DNA from: a virus
Strand: one strand, 5' to 3'
DNA length: 64,000 bases
IMG/VR virus record: IMGVR_UViG_3300028315_000508
Location: 1-64,000 of that record
A model generated the notes under the pieces. It searched no databases and was not told the origin of the DNA. It saw only the letters and a list, made by a program, of their open reading frames with translations. Below, one piece after another: positions 17,667 to 26,948 of the stretch (its first letter is position 1; the number at the start of each line of letters is the position of its first letter). A program made the translations under genes and the position numbers.

Positions 17667-19637
17667 ATGCCTAGTAGCTGGCTGTTATGGGATCGAATCC
17701 GGGCAATGACCCGGCAGCACCAGATCTACCAGGCTGAGCGTGTATTCCAAAACCAATCCTCTCTTGACAGGCTGACAGCTGGCGGCGAATTTCTCGATTT
17801 CAATGCTCAAGCCGCTATCCTGGACCAAACGAACCTGCAAATTAACAGGCTCGAAAGGTACAAGGATTATGAGCAAATGGATCAGATGGGTGAGATCAGT
17901 CTTGCCCTCGACCTGTACGCCGACGAAGCGAGCTTGGTCGATCCGGAGCGAAAGCACACCCTCATTATCCGTGCGAGAAACAGACGGCTTAAGAGGGAAC
18001 TTGAAGATCTCTTCTTTGACACGCTGCTCTGGGACACGTACTGCAGACCGACAGTGCGTTATCTGTGCAAGTATGGTGATCTTCCGTTCGAAGTGATTCC
18101 AGCTACTGGTCGCGATGGCGTTTCGTCGTTGCGATTCATGAATGTCTACAATTTCACTCGGATCGAAACGCGGTTCGGTGATCTTGTCGGATTCTTCTAT
18201 CAGGATGCTTTGTTCCCGCAACCGCAATTCTTGCACCCTTGGCAGGTGATGCACTTGCGGTTGACAAGCTTCGAGAATATCTACCATCCCTATGGTAGGT
18301 CGATCTTGGATGGTGGACGAAAATCATTCAAGCAGCTACGACTCATGGAAGACGCAGCTCTCATTTATCGAATCACACGTGCCCCGGAAAAGCGTAAATT
18401 CACAATTCCGGTCGGCCTAATTCCGCCGAAAGAAGTTCCAGAGTACATGCAAATGATTGCTCGGAACTTCAAGAGACAGCGATTCTACAATCCGACAACC
18501 GGTACGTTCGATGAGCGATACTCTCCTCTGATCCAAGAAGACGACTTCTTCTTGCCGAGGCGTCCGGACGGCACTGGACCCGATGTCGATACTCTTGCTG
18601 GTGCCGAGAACCTGGACCAAATTGCCGACATTGAATACTTCAAGAAGAAGATGATTGCTCCGACCAAGATTCCATTCGCAAGAGTTGGGATCGGTGAAGG
18701 CTCTGGCGAGGCGAGCGAGAAGTCGCTTTCGCAGTCACACTCTGAATTCGCCAAAGCAGTACAATGGGTGCAAAGGGAAGTTGCGACTGGTCTGACGAAG
18801 ATCGCAATAATCCATCTGGCCCTTCGAGGTTATTCGGTTGAGGATCTCAAGGGATTCGAGATCGCACTCACCGCTACATCGGCGATGGAAGAGTTGTACA
18901 GGATCGAGACCTGGCAAACGCGAGTCGGTGTAATGGCCGACTTGAAAGATCTTGGATGGTTCCCGAAGGAATGGATCGTCACTCACTTCACCGATTTGTC
19001 TCCCGATGAAATCGAGGAATTGAAGGAGATTGAGGCCGAGGAGTCACAGGGCGGTCCGAGTGGCGGTGGCCCTGGTGGACTTGATGTCGAGCCTGAGATG
19101 GCTGACGAAGGTCTTGAAGGCGGCGAAGAAGAAGCTGCTGGTCAAGGAGGTGAAGAGGGAGGCACTGCTCCTGAAGAGGGTGTGGCTCCAGAGGAGCCAA
19201 AGCCTGTTCCTGGACTGGAAGGCTTTGATTACGCCGCCGAGAAACGTTTGCTTCTTGAATTGAGAAAACAAGGAAAACGAAACGAGGCGATGGCTATTGT
19301 CAGGAGGTGGGCAGCCCGTCTTGGTCGTCCTTCGATGGCCGATGACAGAGAATATAACAGTGGCTTCGATTTTCTCATCGAGCACAAAGAGCTTGATGGC
19401 TTATCAGCCAATCATCCTATCAATCCTGCCGAGTCGAATGGCAATGGTAGAGGAATCCACGATCCTAACAAAGATACCGATTTACTGGTCGAGTGGTCGG
19501 TAGATGAAGACGAACGGACTCAGGCCATCGACGAGGTCTACAATGTGATCACTGCTGGCGAGGTGCTGTCAGAGGATGCCGACGAAGATAACATCACAGA
19601 GGATGATCTTCCTGCAACTTCTGTGAGCGATCTGTAG
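17667..19637 (+). CDS. portal protein, gp20-like
   Basis: The 656-residue protein is a T4-type portal: residues about 30-90 hold 'LQINRLERYKDYEQMDQMGE', then the wing and stem region with EYFKKKMIAPTKIPFARVG, and the conserved SQSHSEFAKAVQWVQ helices. Residues about 455-525 are Gly/Glu-rich low complexity. It forms the dodecameric ring through which DNA enters and leaves the head. In T4, genes 18 and 19 lie between terminase and portal; here they are absent. Confidence 0.93.
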   Translation: MPSSWLLWDRIRAMTRQHQIYQAERVFQNQSSLDRLTAGGEFLDFNAQAAILDQTNLQINRLERYKDYEQMDQMGEISLALDLYADEASLVDPERKHTLIIRARNRRLKRELEDLFFDTLLWDTYCRPTVRYLCKYGDLPFEVIPATGRDGVSSLRFMNVYNFTRIETRFGDLVGFFYQDALFPQPQFLHPWQVMHLRLTSFENIYHPYGRSILDGGRKSFKQLRLMEDAALIYRITRAPEKRKFTIPVGLIPPKEVPEYMQMIARNFKRQRFYNPTTGTFDERYSPLIQEDDFFLPRRPDGTGPDVDTLAGAENLDQIADIEYFKKKMIAPTKIPFARVGIGEGSGEASEKSLSQSHSEFAKAVQWVQREVATGLTKIAIIHLALRGYSVEDLKGFEIALTATSAMEELYRIETWQTRVGVMADLKDLGWFPKEWIVTHFTDLSPDEIEELKEIEAEESQGGPSGGGPGGLDVEPEMADEGLEGGEEEAAGQGGEEGGTAPEEGVAPEEPKPVPGLEGFDYAAEKRLLLELRKQGKRNEAMAIVRRWAARLGRPSMADDREYNSGFDFLIEHKELDGLSANHPINPAESNGNGRGIHDPNKDTDLLVEWSVDEDERTQAIDEVYNVITAGEVLSEDADEDNITEDDLPATSVSDL

Positions 19638-19753
19638 GCACTCGAGCAAAATTAGTTATAGCTACTGACACGAAGCACTTTATTGCCATCGGGAAGATAA
19701 TCAGATCTGCAGCCCTAATCTGTGATCTGACAACCGAGCAATGGGAGTTTGCA

Positions 19754-22700
19754 ATGAGCAAAACGGCGACAGACAGTTCTGCGGTTGTAATGGATAGCCG
19801 CAAATTCTTGGGTGCACTCAATGACTCCGCTCAGGCCAAAGTTGCCGAGTTCGATGGTCATGTCCAGTCGATGGGCCGCAAAGCTGGTAAGAACTGGCGT
19901 TTGACGGCTCTCAAGGCGAGTGACCTCTATTTCGAAGACGTCGACACCAACGTCTACTACATCGCCGAACACAAGTCGAACAACGGCAAGGTCACGATCC
20001 AGAACATTCGCCCGATCCAAATCCAGGAAGGCGAAAAGCAGAAGGTCTTCGGCGAAGCCTGCCTGAAGCTGATCGAATCGATCGAAGAAAACGATCAGAC
20101 CGGCATGCAGAACGCATTCAACAGAATGCGGAGCCACAAGTTCTCCGGCCGATCAGTGCCCTACTCCGGTTTTGTCCGCTGCAAGGACAACATCACCCGT
20201 CAAATTCAAGTCTCCAGCGACGATTCCCTCTCGGAAGATGTACGTGGCCGCCTGATCGCCGCCATCGTTGAAGGACTTCGAGATCAGGTCATCGTCGAAA
20301 ACGGCAATGTCGTTTCCGCCTCTTTCAGCAATGGTGATCCTGTTCGATTGCCAGTGACCAAGTGGGCGGCACGTAAGCTGGTCGCAAAGAAGATGCGATC
20401 TGCCGCCGAAAATGCATTCTGGTCCGAAGGATTCCAGAAGCGTGTCAAGCACGTCGCACAACTCGTATCCGAAGGGAATATCGAGGGTGCTGTGAAGTTC
20501 GTGTCGCCGTTCCTCGACGACATGGAGGAATTCACACTACTGTCTCGTGGCAGAGTCCAAACGTTGGTTGAAAATGCTTTGGCGGCAAACGCCATCTTCA
20601 ACCAGTCGCTCTGTGACGACGTCTCGACTCTGTTCCATCGGACCAATCTGCGGGTCAATCGCCGCAAGATCATCGACGAATGGCGAAACATTTCGCGACG
20701 TGCTGAGCATGCCGTGCTCGCCGAGAACGTTCAGATTCTCGAGGATGCGAAGAACTTCGAGGCCGCCTACGACAAATTCCTCGAATTGATCTTCGAAGCA
20801 ATCTCCAATCGCGAAGTGGCAGCTGAAGCTCTGGCGACCACTCTGGAAGTCCTCAAGACCAAGACGCCGCGAATCAGAGAATCTCACGACCTGTCGTCCA
20901 AACTGGAGAATCTCATTGCCCGTTTGAAGGACCCAACATTCGACGATGCCGCGATTTATGAGGCTGAAGACCTCATCGCGACAATCCAAGAAGAACTCGC
21001 TGCGACCGAAACTCTTGGGAATTTCGATCAAATTCCTGGTGGCGGTGGTGACGATAGTCTCGGACTCGACGAATTGGGTGCCGATGCCGGTGCCGGTGGT
21101 GGTGGTGCTCCCGTCATCAACATCAATTCCCCACTCATCCAGGTCGGCGGAACAAGCTCTGCCGGGCCAGGTGGTGAGGAAGAGGACCTTGGCGGTCTCG
21201 AAGATCTTGGTGCCGAAGAAGAACCAGCACCCGAAGAGGAATTGGGTGGAGCTGGTGAAGAAGGTGATTTGGCCGCTCTGCTCGGCGGTGGCGGTGGTGC
21301 TGCCCCTCCAGGAGGTGCTCCGGCCGGTGGCGGTGGTGGTCTTGGCCTCGAAAGCAGGCAGCGACGCCGCCGTTCGGTCAACGAGTCGAATCCGCAGCAC
21401 TATGAAATGCGGAAGAAGGGTGATGACGACCAGGGAAGTGCCCCAGAAGGTGAAGGGGACGATGAACTGGAGGAAAGCCGCGATCCGTACGCCATTCGAG
21501 AAGGCGAATTCGATTTCTCGACGACAAGCAGCATGACCACTTATGGTGCTCCTGTCATCACAGACGAGAAGCAGCTGCGTCAGATCGTCGGAATCATGAA
21601 CCGCCTGCGTGTCGAGCACAATCTGAAGGGCCGAGCACTTAAGGAGAATCTCGAATCGATGGCCGAGGCGAGCATCAGTGCCATTGGGCTCCGAATTCCG
21701 AAAGGACGGATGTCGAAGGCATTGGAGCAAGCTATCGAATTGTTCAACGAAATGGTCGGAACTGCTGCCGTTGCCGATATGACCGGTGGCGGCAAGATGG
21801 CCAAGAAAGACGACGACGACGATCTCGGTCTCGGCGATGACGACGATATGGCCGAAGATCAATTCAAGGGACCGCGAATTCGCGGCCGTGGTTACAAGAA
21901 GACCTCTTACCAAGCTCGCGAACTCCAGAAGGAGTCCATCGAGTGGGGTGAATCGCAGGATGATGCGATTGCTGGCAGCCTTGCCGGTGTGGGATTCATC
22001 TTCGATCACGGCGGTGCCGATGACTCTCTCAAGCCGATCATCATGAGTGAAGACGGCTCGGTCGAGATTCCGATCCCTGCTGAACTCTACAATGACGCAT
22101 TTGCCGCTGCCAACATGATTGACGAGGGCGGTGATCCGTCCAAGTTCGTTCGTTGGCTCAGCGGTTCGATCGAACAATTGCGTCCGATCACTGACGAAGA
22201 AGAACTGGCTCTCCAGGAAGCGATGGCGAAGATTACCACGACTCCTGATGGCGGAATTTCAGTTGAGGTCAGCGACGACGTCCAGGTCGGCGAAGTCGGT
22301 GGCGAAGCCGGGCCTGACATGGGCATGGGCGACGACGAAGAGCTGGAAACCGCCGGTATGGAACCTGTGGACGCCGTTGGTGGTGAAGGTATGGAAGATC
22401 AGGCCATGGATGCCGAAATGGGCGGCGAAATGGGCGGCATGGAAGACGGCATGGAGGGTGGCGGCGAAATGGAAGAAATGCCGGATTACGAGGAAGAAGA
22501 TGCCCTCGAGCCCAGCATGCAGCAGCCGCAGCAAGGTGCTGCACAACCGCAGCAAGGTGGCCAAATGCAGCAACCGCAGCAGAAGCCACAGCAGCAGATG
22601 CAGCAGCCCGAAGAACAAATGGAAGACAAGGACATCACCGAGCCTTCGTCCTCGAAGTACACGAAGCACGTCAAGGACAACAAGCGTGAAATGCCTGCCC

Positions 22701-22813
22701 ACAAGCCGACCAAGAAGACAGATGACAATCTGGATTCGATCGGTCCGAGCTTGAAGACCGATGACGGGTCGGGCACGAAGCCGCCTACGGCGAGAGCGAT
22801 GAGCCAGAAGTAA
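19754..22813 (+). CDS. large low-complexity prohead-core/internal head protein
   Basis: The 1019-residue product is between portal and protease genes, where T4 has small core proteins gp67 and gp68. Residues 1-430 are mostly helical. Residues about 430-545 are Gly, Ala, Glu low complexity, followed by an Arg patch (RQRRRRSVNES). Residues about 600-690 and 715-840 look folded, and the tail is Met/Glu/Gln/Pro-rich (QQPQQKPQQQMQQP). The composition suits a core protein removed or packaged during head maturation. SMAEAS has the hydrophobic-x-Glu-small pattern of gp21-type sites. No family name is safe. Confidence 0.7.
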   Translation: MSKTATDSSAVVMDSRKFLGALNDSAQAKVAEFDGHVQSMGRKAGKNWRLTALKASDLYFEDVDTNVYYIAEHKSNNGKVTIQNIRPIQIQEGEKQKVFGEACLKLIESIEENDQTGMQNAFNRMRSHKFSGRSVPYSGFVRCKDNITRQIQVSSDDSLSEDVRGRLIAAIVEGLRDQVIVENGNVVSASFSNGDPVRLPVTKWAARKLVAKKMRSAAENAFWSEGFQKRVKHVAQLVSEGNIEGAVKFVSPFLDDMEEFTLLSRGRVQTLVENALAANAIFNQSLCDDVSTLFHRTNLRVNRRKIIDEWRNISRRAEHAVLAENVQILEDAKNFEAAYDKFLELIFEAISNREVAAEALATTLEVLKTKTPRIRESHDLSSKLENLIARLKDPTFDDAAIYEAEDLIATIQEELAATETLGNFDQIPGGGGDDSLGLDELGADAGAGGGGAPVININSPLIQVGGTSSAGPGGEEEDLGGLEDLGAEEEPAPEEELGGAGEEGDLAALLGGGGGAAPPGGAPAGGGGGLGLESRQRRRRSVNESNPQHYEMRKKGDDDQGSAPEGEGDDELEESRDPYAIREGEFDFSTTSSMTTYGAPVITDEKQLRQIVGIMNRLRVEHNLKGRALKENLESMAEASISAIGLRIPKGRMSKALEQAIELFNEMVGTAAVADMTGGGKMAKKDDDDDLGLGDDDDMAEDQFKGPRIRGRGYKKTSYQARELQKESIEWGESQDDAIAGSLAGVGFIFDHGGADDSLKPIIMSEDGSVEIPIPAELYNDAFAAANMIDEGGDPSKFVRWLSGSIEQLRPITDEEELALQEAMAKITTTPDGGISVEVSDDVQVGEVGGEAGPDMGMGDDEELETAGMEPVDAVGGEGMEDQAMDAEMGGEMGGMEDGMEGGGEMEEMPDYEEEDALEPSMQQPQQGAAQPQQGGQMQQPQQKPQQQMQQPEEQMEDKDITEPSSSKYTKHVKDNKREMPAHKPTKKTDDNLDSIGPSLKTDDGSGTKPPTARAMSQK

Positions 22814-22825
22814 TCGGAGTGGACA

Positions 22826-23575
22826 ATGCTACCAAGCAGAAGAAATAACAGGGCTTTGTTGGAGGACATCCACGAGCCCTCTTACTTCAATCGCGGTCTG
22901 ATCGCGGAGACCGGTCGTATCCCGCTTGGCTTCAAGCTGATTCAGGATACGTTCCCTTTTGAGGTCATCGAAACGAAGAATACGGTGACTGAGGGGAAAG
23001 ATGGCCGTGAAGTCCCGATCATGCGTGTCACCGGTCTGTTTCAGATGGGTGACAGGGAGAATGCGAACGGACGATGGTACTCCACTCGTGACGTTCTGGC
23101 TCCAGCCGTGCAGCAGATTCAAGAGGATGTGTCGGCACGAGCCGTTATGGGTGAATTTGATCACCCTGCGGACGCGAAAATTCACCTTGACCGTGTCAGC
23201 CACCTAATGACGAAAGTCTGGATGGACGGTCGCAAGGTCTTCGGCGAAGCCGAGGTCCTACACAGTCTCCCATGTGGTGCCTGTCTCCGTGGCTTGTTTG
23301 AACACAAGGTGCGGGTGGGGATTTCATCTCGTGGGGTTGGAGACATGGAAGTCTCTGAGCAGGGTGGGCATGAGGTCTACCGGGTGATGCCGGGCTACTC
23401 GTTCGTGACTTGGGATGCTGTTGCCGAGCCTTCGGTCAACGGAGCCATCCTGAACATTCAAGAAAGCCTGAATCGGCGGATTCGACCGCTGGCACAGCAG
23501 CGAGATAAGTTCCCCCGAGCGACCTACGAAAAGATGTTGGTCAAGGAGATCAACAGCTTCTTCGATTTGAGGTAA
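22826..23575 (+). CDS. prohead core protease, gp21-like
   Basis: The 249-residue protein carries the gp21/U9 protease signatures: GEFDHP with catalytic His (H113) and VGISSRG with catalytic Ser (S167 or S168). GLIAETG near residue 24 is a hydrophobic-x-Glu site where self-cleavage could occur. This enzyme removes scaffold and the N-termini of head proteins after Glu in (L/I)-x-E sites. The capsid leader and the MKLR proteins in this window carry such sites. The ribosome site is CGGAG at eight bases. Confidence 0.93.
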   Translation: MLPSRRNNRALLEDIHEPSYFNRGLIAETGRIPLGFKLIQDTFPFEVIETKNTVTEGKDGREVPIMRVTGLFQMGDRENANGRWYSTRDVLAPAVQQIQEDVSARAVMGEFDHPADAKIHLDRVSHLMTKVWMDGRKVFGEAEVLHSLPCGACLRGLFEHKVRVGISSRGVGDMEVSEQGGHEVYRVMPGYSFVTWDAVAEPSVNGAILNIQESLNRRIRPLAQQRDKFPRATYEKMLVKEINSFFDLR

Positions 23576-23641
23576 CTAAGAATTCACTGATTCACGCAAA
23601 AATAACTACAACACGACAAGTCTCGTGAGGAGTCGTCTACA

Positions 23642-24382
23642 ATGGACAAAATCAAAGCACTGCTCCAAAAAGCTGGCGTGAGCGAGGATCTGGCCGTCCA
23701 GATCGTCGAATCTCTCGATGGCTACAAGACCACTCTTCGCGAGCAGTTCGAGAAGGAGTATGCGGGCAAGGTTGAGCAGGCCAAGAAGGTCTGTATCGAA
23801 GAAACCGAAGCCCACAAGCGAGAGCTTGCTCGTCGTCTCCAGATTTTCTGTGAGACCAAGGGAGCTGCAATCGAGGCACAGCTTGCCAAACAGTCGGCCC
23901 TTAGCGAATCCGAAGCTCTTTCCAAGCTGACCCAGGTTCGAGCCATGCTCGAAGGGATCACGCTTAATGGAGAGCCCAACGGACAAGCTACAGCCGGGTT
24001 GGAGAAAGCCAAAAAGCAGGTCCAAGTTGCGGTCGAACAGCGAGATCGAGCAGTCGAAACTGCGAACCGGCAAACAGCCATCGCAGAGCGAGCCCTGAAG
24101 AAGAACCGGCAGCTAGCCACTGAAAACGCTGAACTCAAGAAGCGAGCCAGCGGCCAGCGACAACCGGTCACTGAAGGGAAGCAAGGCCAGCAATCTCGTC
24201 GGATTGACAAGGGTCGTAAACAAGCCCGTCAACCGGTGACAACCCGACCGACTCTCGTTGAAAGTCAGGATCGACGTCCGCCGCAGCAGCAAAATCAACC
24301 GCATGTGACCAACACCGGCAACGGTCAAGGCCGCTACGGCATCAGCGATATTGCTGCCCAGGTTGACGAAGATCTCATCTGA
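23642..24382 (+). CDS. prohead scaffold protein, gp22-like
   Basis: The 246-residue protein is almost entirely coiled-coil in residues 30-165 (LREQFEKEYAGKVEQAKKV, Ala/Glu/Lys/Gln), with a basic Gln-rich C-terminal third and end GISDIAAQVDEDLI. Position between protease and capsid genes matches T4 gene 22. It would form the core around which capsid assembles and then be cleaved. The ribosome site GTGAGGAGT lies about ten bases before the ATG. Confidence 0.85.
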   Translation: MDKIKALLQKAGVSEDLAVQIVESLDGYKTTLREQFEKEYAGKVEQAKKVCIEETEAHKRELARRLQIFCETKGAAIEAQLAKQSALSESEALSKLTQVRAMLEGITLNGEPNGQATAGLEKAKKQVQVAVEQRDRAVETANRQTAIAERALKKNRQLATENAELKKRASGQRQPVTEGKQGQQSRRIDKGRKQARQPVTTRPTLVESQDRRPPQQQNQPHVTNTGNGQGRYGISDIAAQVDEDLI

Positions 24383-24416
24383 ACCTGCAATCTGAATTCC
24401 AACCAGGAGTAACCAT

Positions 24417-26036
24417 ATGCTACCCACCAGAAACGCCCAGCGGCAACGCTTCAGTGGCGGTGGTCGCAGAACTCTTGCTGAAGGCACTGGAACCGGTCGT
24501 CGGCCAATCACAGAAGCCACCGACCTCCATCAGGCCGCCGTCATTCACGAGGGGAAGAAAAACCAACTCGTGAACAAATGGTCGCCGGTCCTTCGCAAGT
24601 GTCGCGAAGTCCCGCAGCAAAAGTTCGGCCTGATGGCCGCGATCCTCGAGAACCAGTACAACTGCTGGAATCCCGAGAACCGCTCGGTCATCTTGGAAGA
24701 CCAGACGACCACGGCGAACATCGCCGACTTCACCCGGTTTGCCCTTCCGCTCATCCGGAAGTCCTATCCGAAGCTGATCGCCGACAACCTCGTCGGTGTC
24801 CAGCCGATGAGCCAACCGGCGAGCTTGATCTTCTACATCCGATACCGCTACGCCCTCACCAAGGGCCAAACGGTCGCCGGAACGCAGATCATGCGTCAGA
24901 ACACCGCCCAGGTGTTCGCACGCCAAAACGGATGGGCACTCGACCCGTACTACAGCTCGCAGGAAGTCCGTGGTGAAGACGCCACGATCACCGGTAACAC
25001 GGTGGTTTCCGCGACGCTGGCACACCGCCCGGTTCTCGCCGGTACGGTTGTGGTCGAGGTCTTCGAGACCGAAGCCGACGCCAATCCGAACTGCGAAGAA
25101 GCCGTCCCCTGTCTCCGCGTCAGCTTTGACAGTGACGGTGCCCCTGACGTTGTCCTCGTTGGCGACTGCACGAACTTCACCGACAACCTGACGGTTGACA
25201 CGACCACCACTGGTGCCACCGAGTTCAACCACTCGACCGGTGCTGTTCAGATCTCGCTCTCCGCCGGTGTCTTCCCGGCCGGAGCGGTCGCACGCGTCAA
25301 CTACGAGTACGACCTCGAAGCCAACCCGTTCCAGCCGGAAGTTACGCTGAGCATCGACAGCGACTCGGTCGCCGCGATCACGCGTAAGCTCAAGACCAGC
25401 TGGAGCCTCGAGGCAGCTCAGGACCTCAAGTCGGTTCACAACATCGACGCCGAGTCCACTCTCACCGACCTGATGGCCGATGAAATGGTCGCGGAAATCG
25501 ATCGTGAAATCATCAACGACCTGATCATTTCGGCAGCCATTCGTGCCGACCACAACTTCGCGACCGCCGCTGGTGCGTCCGTGAACTTCACCGACCGCAA
25601 CATCGCCTTGATGTACAAGGTCCTCGAAGTCGCGAACATCATCCACCGGACAACGCTCCGTGGTCCCGCCAACTGGATGGTCATGTCCGCCGACATCTGC
25701 TCGAAATTCGAGCAGCTCAACGACTTCCGTGCGAGCGACGCGTTCACAACGGAAGGTGTCGACATCGGCATCATGAACATCGGCACGATCCAGGGCAAGA
25801 TGAAGATCTACAAAGATCCTCTCTTCCCGAACTGCAAGATCCTCATGGGCTTCAAGGGCAACTCCGTCCTCGACGCCGGATACTTCTACGCTCCGTACAT
25901 TCCGCTGCTCAGCACCCCGACCGTGCTGGACCCGAACAGCTTCACGCCGAACAAGGGTGTCATGACCCGATACGGCAAGAAGCTCATCGAGGACGGCGGC
26001 CTGTACTACGGTGTGGTCACGGTCAGCAACCTGTAA
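24417..26036 (+). CDS. major capsid protein, gp23-like
   Basis: The 539-residue protein shows gp23 features: FALPLIRKSYPKLIADNL, VGVQPMSQPASLIFYIRYRY, and a long beta-rich centre. The N-terminal leader has three gp21-type sites: LAE|G (22/23), ITE|A (33/34) and IHE|G (45/46), the last just before KKNQLVNKWSPVL, a likely mature start. Codon choice is strongly biased, as for an abundant protein. It follows the scaffold gene after 34 bases with AGGAGT six bases before its ATG. A hairpin terminator follows. Confidence 0.95.
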   Translation: MLPTRNAQRQRFSGGGRRTLAEGTGTGRRPITEATDLHQAAVIHEGKKNQLVNKWSPVLRKCREVPQQKFGLMAAILENQYNCWNPENRSVILEDQTTTANIADFTRFALPLIRKSYPKLIADNLVGVQPMSQPASLIFYIRYRYALTKGQTVAGTQIMRQNTAQVFARQNGWALDPYYSSQEVRGEDATITGNTVVSATLAHRPVLAGTVVVEVFETEADANPNCEEAVPCLRVSFDSDGAPDVVLVGDCTNFTDNLTVDTTTTGATEFNHSTGAVQISLSAGVFPAGAVARVNYEYDLEANPFQPEVTLSIDSDSVAAITRKLKTSWSLEAAQDLKSVHNIDAESTLTDLMADEMVAEIDREIINDLIISAAIRADHNFATAAGASVNFTDRNIALMYKVLEVANIIHRTTLRGPANWMVMSADICSKFEQLNDFRASDAFTTEGVDIGIMNIGTIQGKMKIYKDPLFPNCKILMGFKGNSVLDAGYFYAPYIPLLSTPTVLDPNSFTPNKGVMTRYGKKLIEDGGLYYGVVTVSNL

Positions 26037-26064
26037 TCCGTCCACACGACGTGGATCATCTACG

Positions 26065-26093
26065 CAATGGCCCGGCACTTCGCCGGGCCATTG
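26065..26093 (+). terminator. hairpin terminator after the major capsid gene
   Basis: Stem CAATGGCCCGGC / GCCGGGCCATTG (12 base pairs) with loop ACTTC, followed by TCGTATATG. It should separate the head operon from the small-gene region. Confidence 0.85.
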
Positions 26094-26177
26094 TCGTATA
26101 TGTGTCGTCCGCAACGTGTTCAAAAGTAGATAAGGACCCCCACAACGGGGGTCATCTTCTTTTACCATGGAGGACCC

Positions 26178-26486
26178 ATGAAATACGCTGCGATGGCACT
26201 GTCTCTGATCCTGATGGCTTCCACAGTGCAAGCCAACACCGTGTCATGTCGAGAAATCAGGATCGAGGACCCATGCAAAGTGGCACCATGCTCGGTGCCC
26301 ACGGAAATCACCGTCTGCGACCCATTTACGTGCTGCGAGGTCAAGTTGACTGTCTGCATGCCGAAGGGCTGCGTGGTGTGCCCGGAAGTCACAAGGCACG
26401 GTCGAAAAGTGAAATATGATTTCGGCAAATACGAAGTGGAAATCCACTTCAGCCGCAAAAACATCACGATCGACTACGACGACTGA
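26178..26486 (+). CDS. secreted cysteine-rich protein
   Basis: The 102-residue protein has a clear signal peptide (MKYAAMALSLILMASTVQAN) and ten cysteines in the mature part in a regular pattern (CREIRIEDPCKVAPCS, CDPFTCCEVKLTVCMP). Cysteine pairs suggest disulfide bonding after export. It is followed by a strong hairpin and has a good ribosome site (GGAGGACCC). It resembles small secreted Cys-rich proteins of planctomycetes. Role unknown: perhaps an envelope modifier or exclusion factor. Confidence 0.75.
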   Translation: MKYAAMALSLILMASTVQANTVSCREIRIEDPCKVAPCSVPTEITVCDPFTCCEVKLTVCMPKGCVVCPEVTRHGRKVKYDFGKYEVEIHFSRKNITIDYDD

Positions 26487-26492
26487 TCAACG

Positions 26493-26522
26493 CAACGGCC
26501 CGGTGAACACGCCGGGCCGTTG
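26493..26522 (+). terminator. hairpin terminator after the Cys-rich protein gene
   Basis: Stem CAACGGCCCGG / CCGGGCCGTTG with loop TGAACACG, then TCGTATCAAAC. It resembles the previous hairpin closely, with changes on both arms that keep pairing. Confidence 0.85.
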
Positions 26523-26624
26523 TCGTATCAAACATACCATAAATGAATGGTGTCCTCCCGCCTTGGTATTCTGGCAGATGGTCTGCCGGATGTCCGTAAG
26601 TCCGAGCAAAAGGGAGGATTGAGG

Positions 26625-26900
26625 ATGAGCGAAACACATCGCATGCCTCAACTCGGCGAGCCGATCGTCTACTGTGATTCACGTGGGGTGGATCACGACG
26701 CCTTGATTACCGCAGTTTGGGGAGAAGATTGCATCAATCTTGTCTTCGTCTCCGGTGATGAAAGTCGTAAAGACAGTTACGGTCGGCAGGTTGAACGGGA
26801 GACGTCAGTGCTCCACGTCAGTAGAAGCGACGTTCACGGCTCTTACTGGCGGTTCAAAGAAGAGAAGCGAAACCCCTACAAAGCTCCTCTGCAAAGCTGA
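26625..26900 (+). CDS. hypothetical protein
   Basis: The 91-residue protein (MSETHRMPQLGEPIVYCDS...) is unrecognised. GGGAGGATTGAGG lies just before the ATG, a strong ribosome site that rules out the longer reading from 26547. It shows short strands (DALITAVWGEDCINLVFVSG) of a small beta barrel type. It stands alone between hairpin and the convergent DUF5131 gene. Confidence 0.75.
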   Translation: MSETHRMPQLGEPIVYCDSRGVDHDALITAVWGEDCINLVFVSGDESRKDSYGRQVERETSVLHVSRSDVHGSYWRFKEEKRNPYKAPLQS

Positions 26901-26948
26901 GTGAACAGCCTGTTGGAACCGAGCAGGAACCTATCACACAGGCGACAC

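Noticed and set aside
21028-21381. Pro/Ser-rich minus-strand ORF
   Set aside because: Antisense image of the Gly/Glu-rich region.
20537-22177. 546-residue minus-strand ORF across the 1019-residue gene
   Set aside because: Lies wholly inside a well-supported plus-strand gene and has no ribosome site or family pattern.
24420-26231. 603-residue minus-strand ORF across the capsid gene
   Set aside because: Shadow frame created by the strong codon bias of the capsid gene; composition (Asp/Val/Arg/Glu/His-rich) is artificial, and the plus-strand gene is clear.
26051-26419. 122-residue plus ORF across the capsid terminator and Cys-rich gene
   Set aside because: Runs through the hairpin and overlaps a gene with a signal peptide and good ribosome site.
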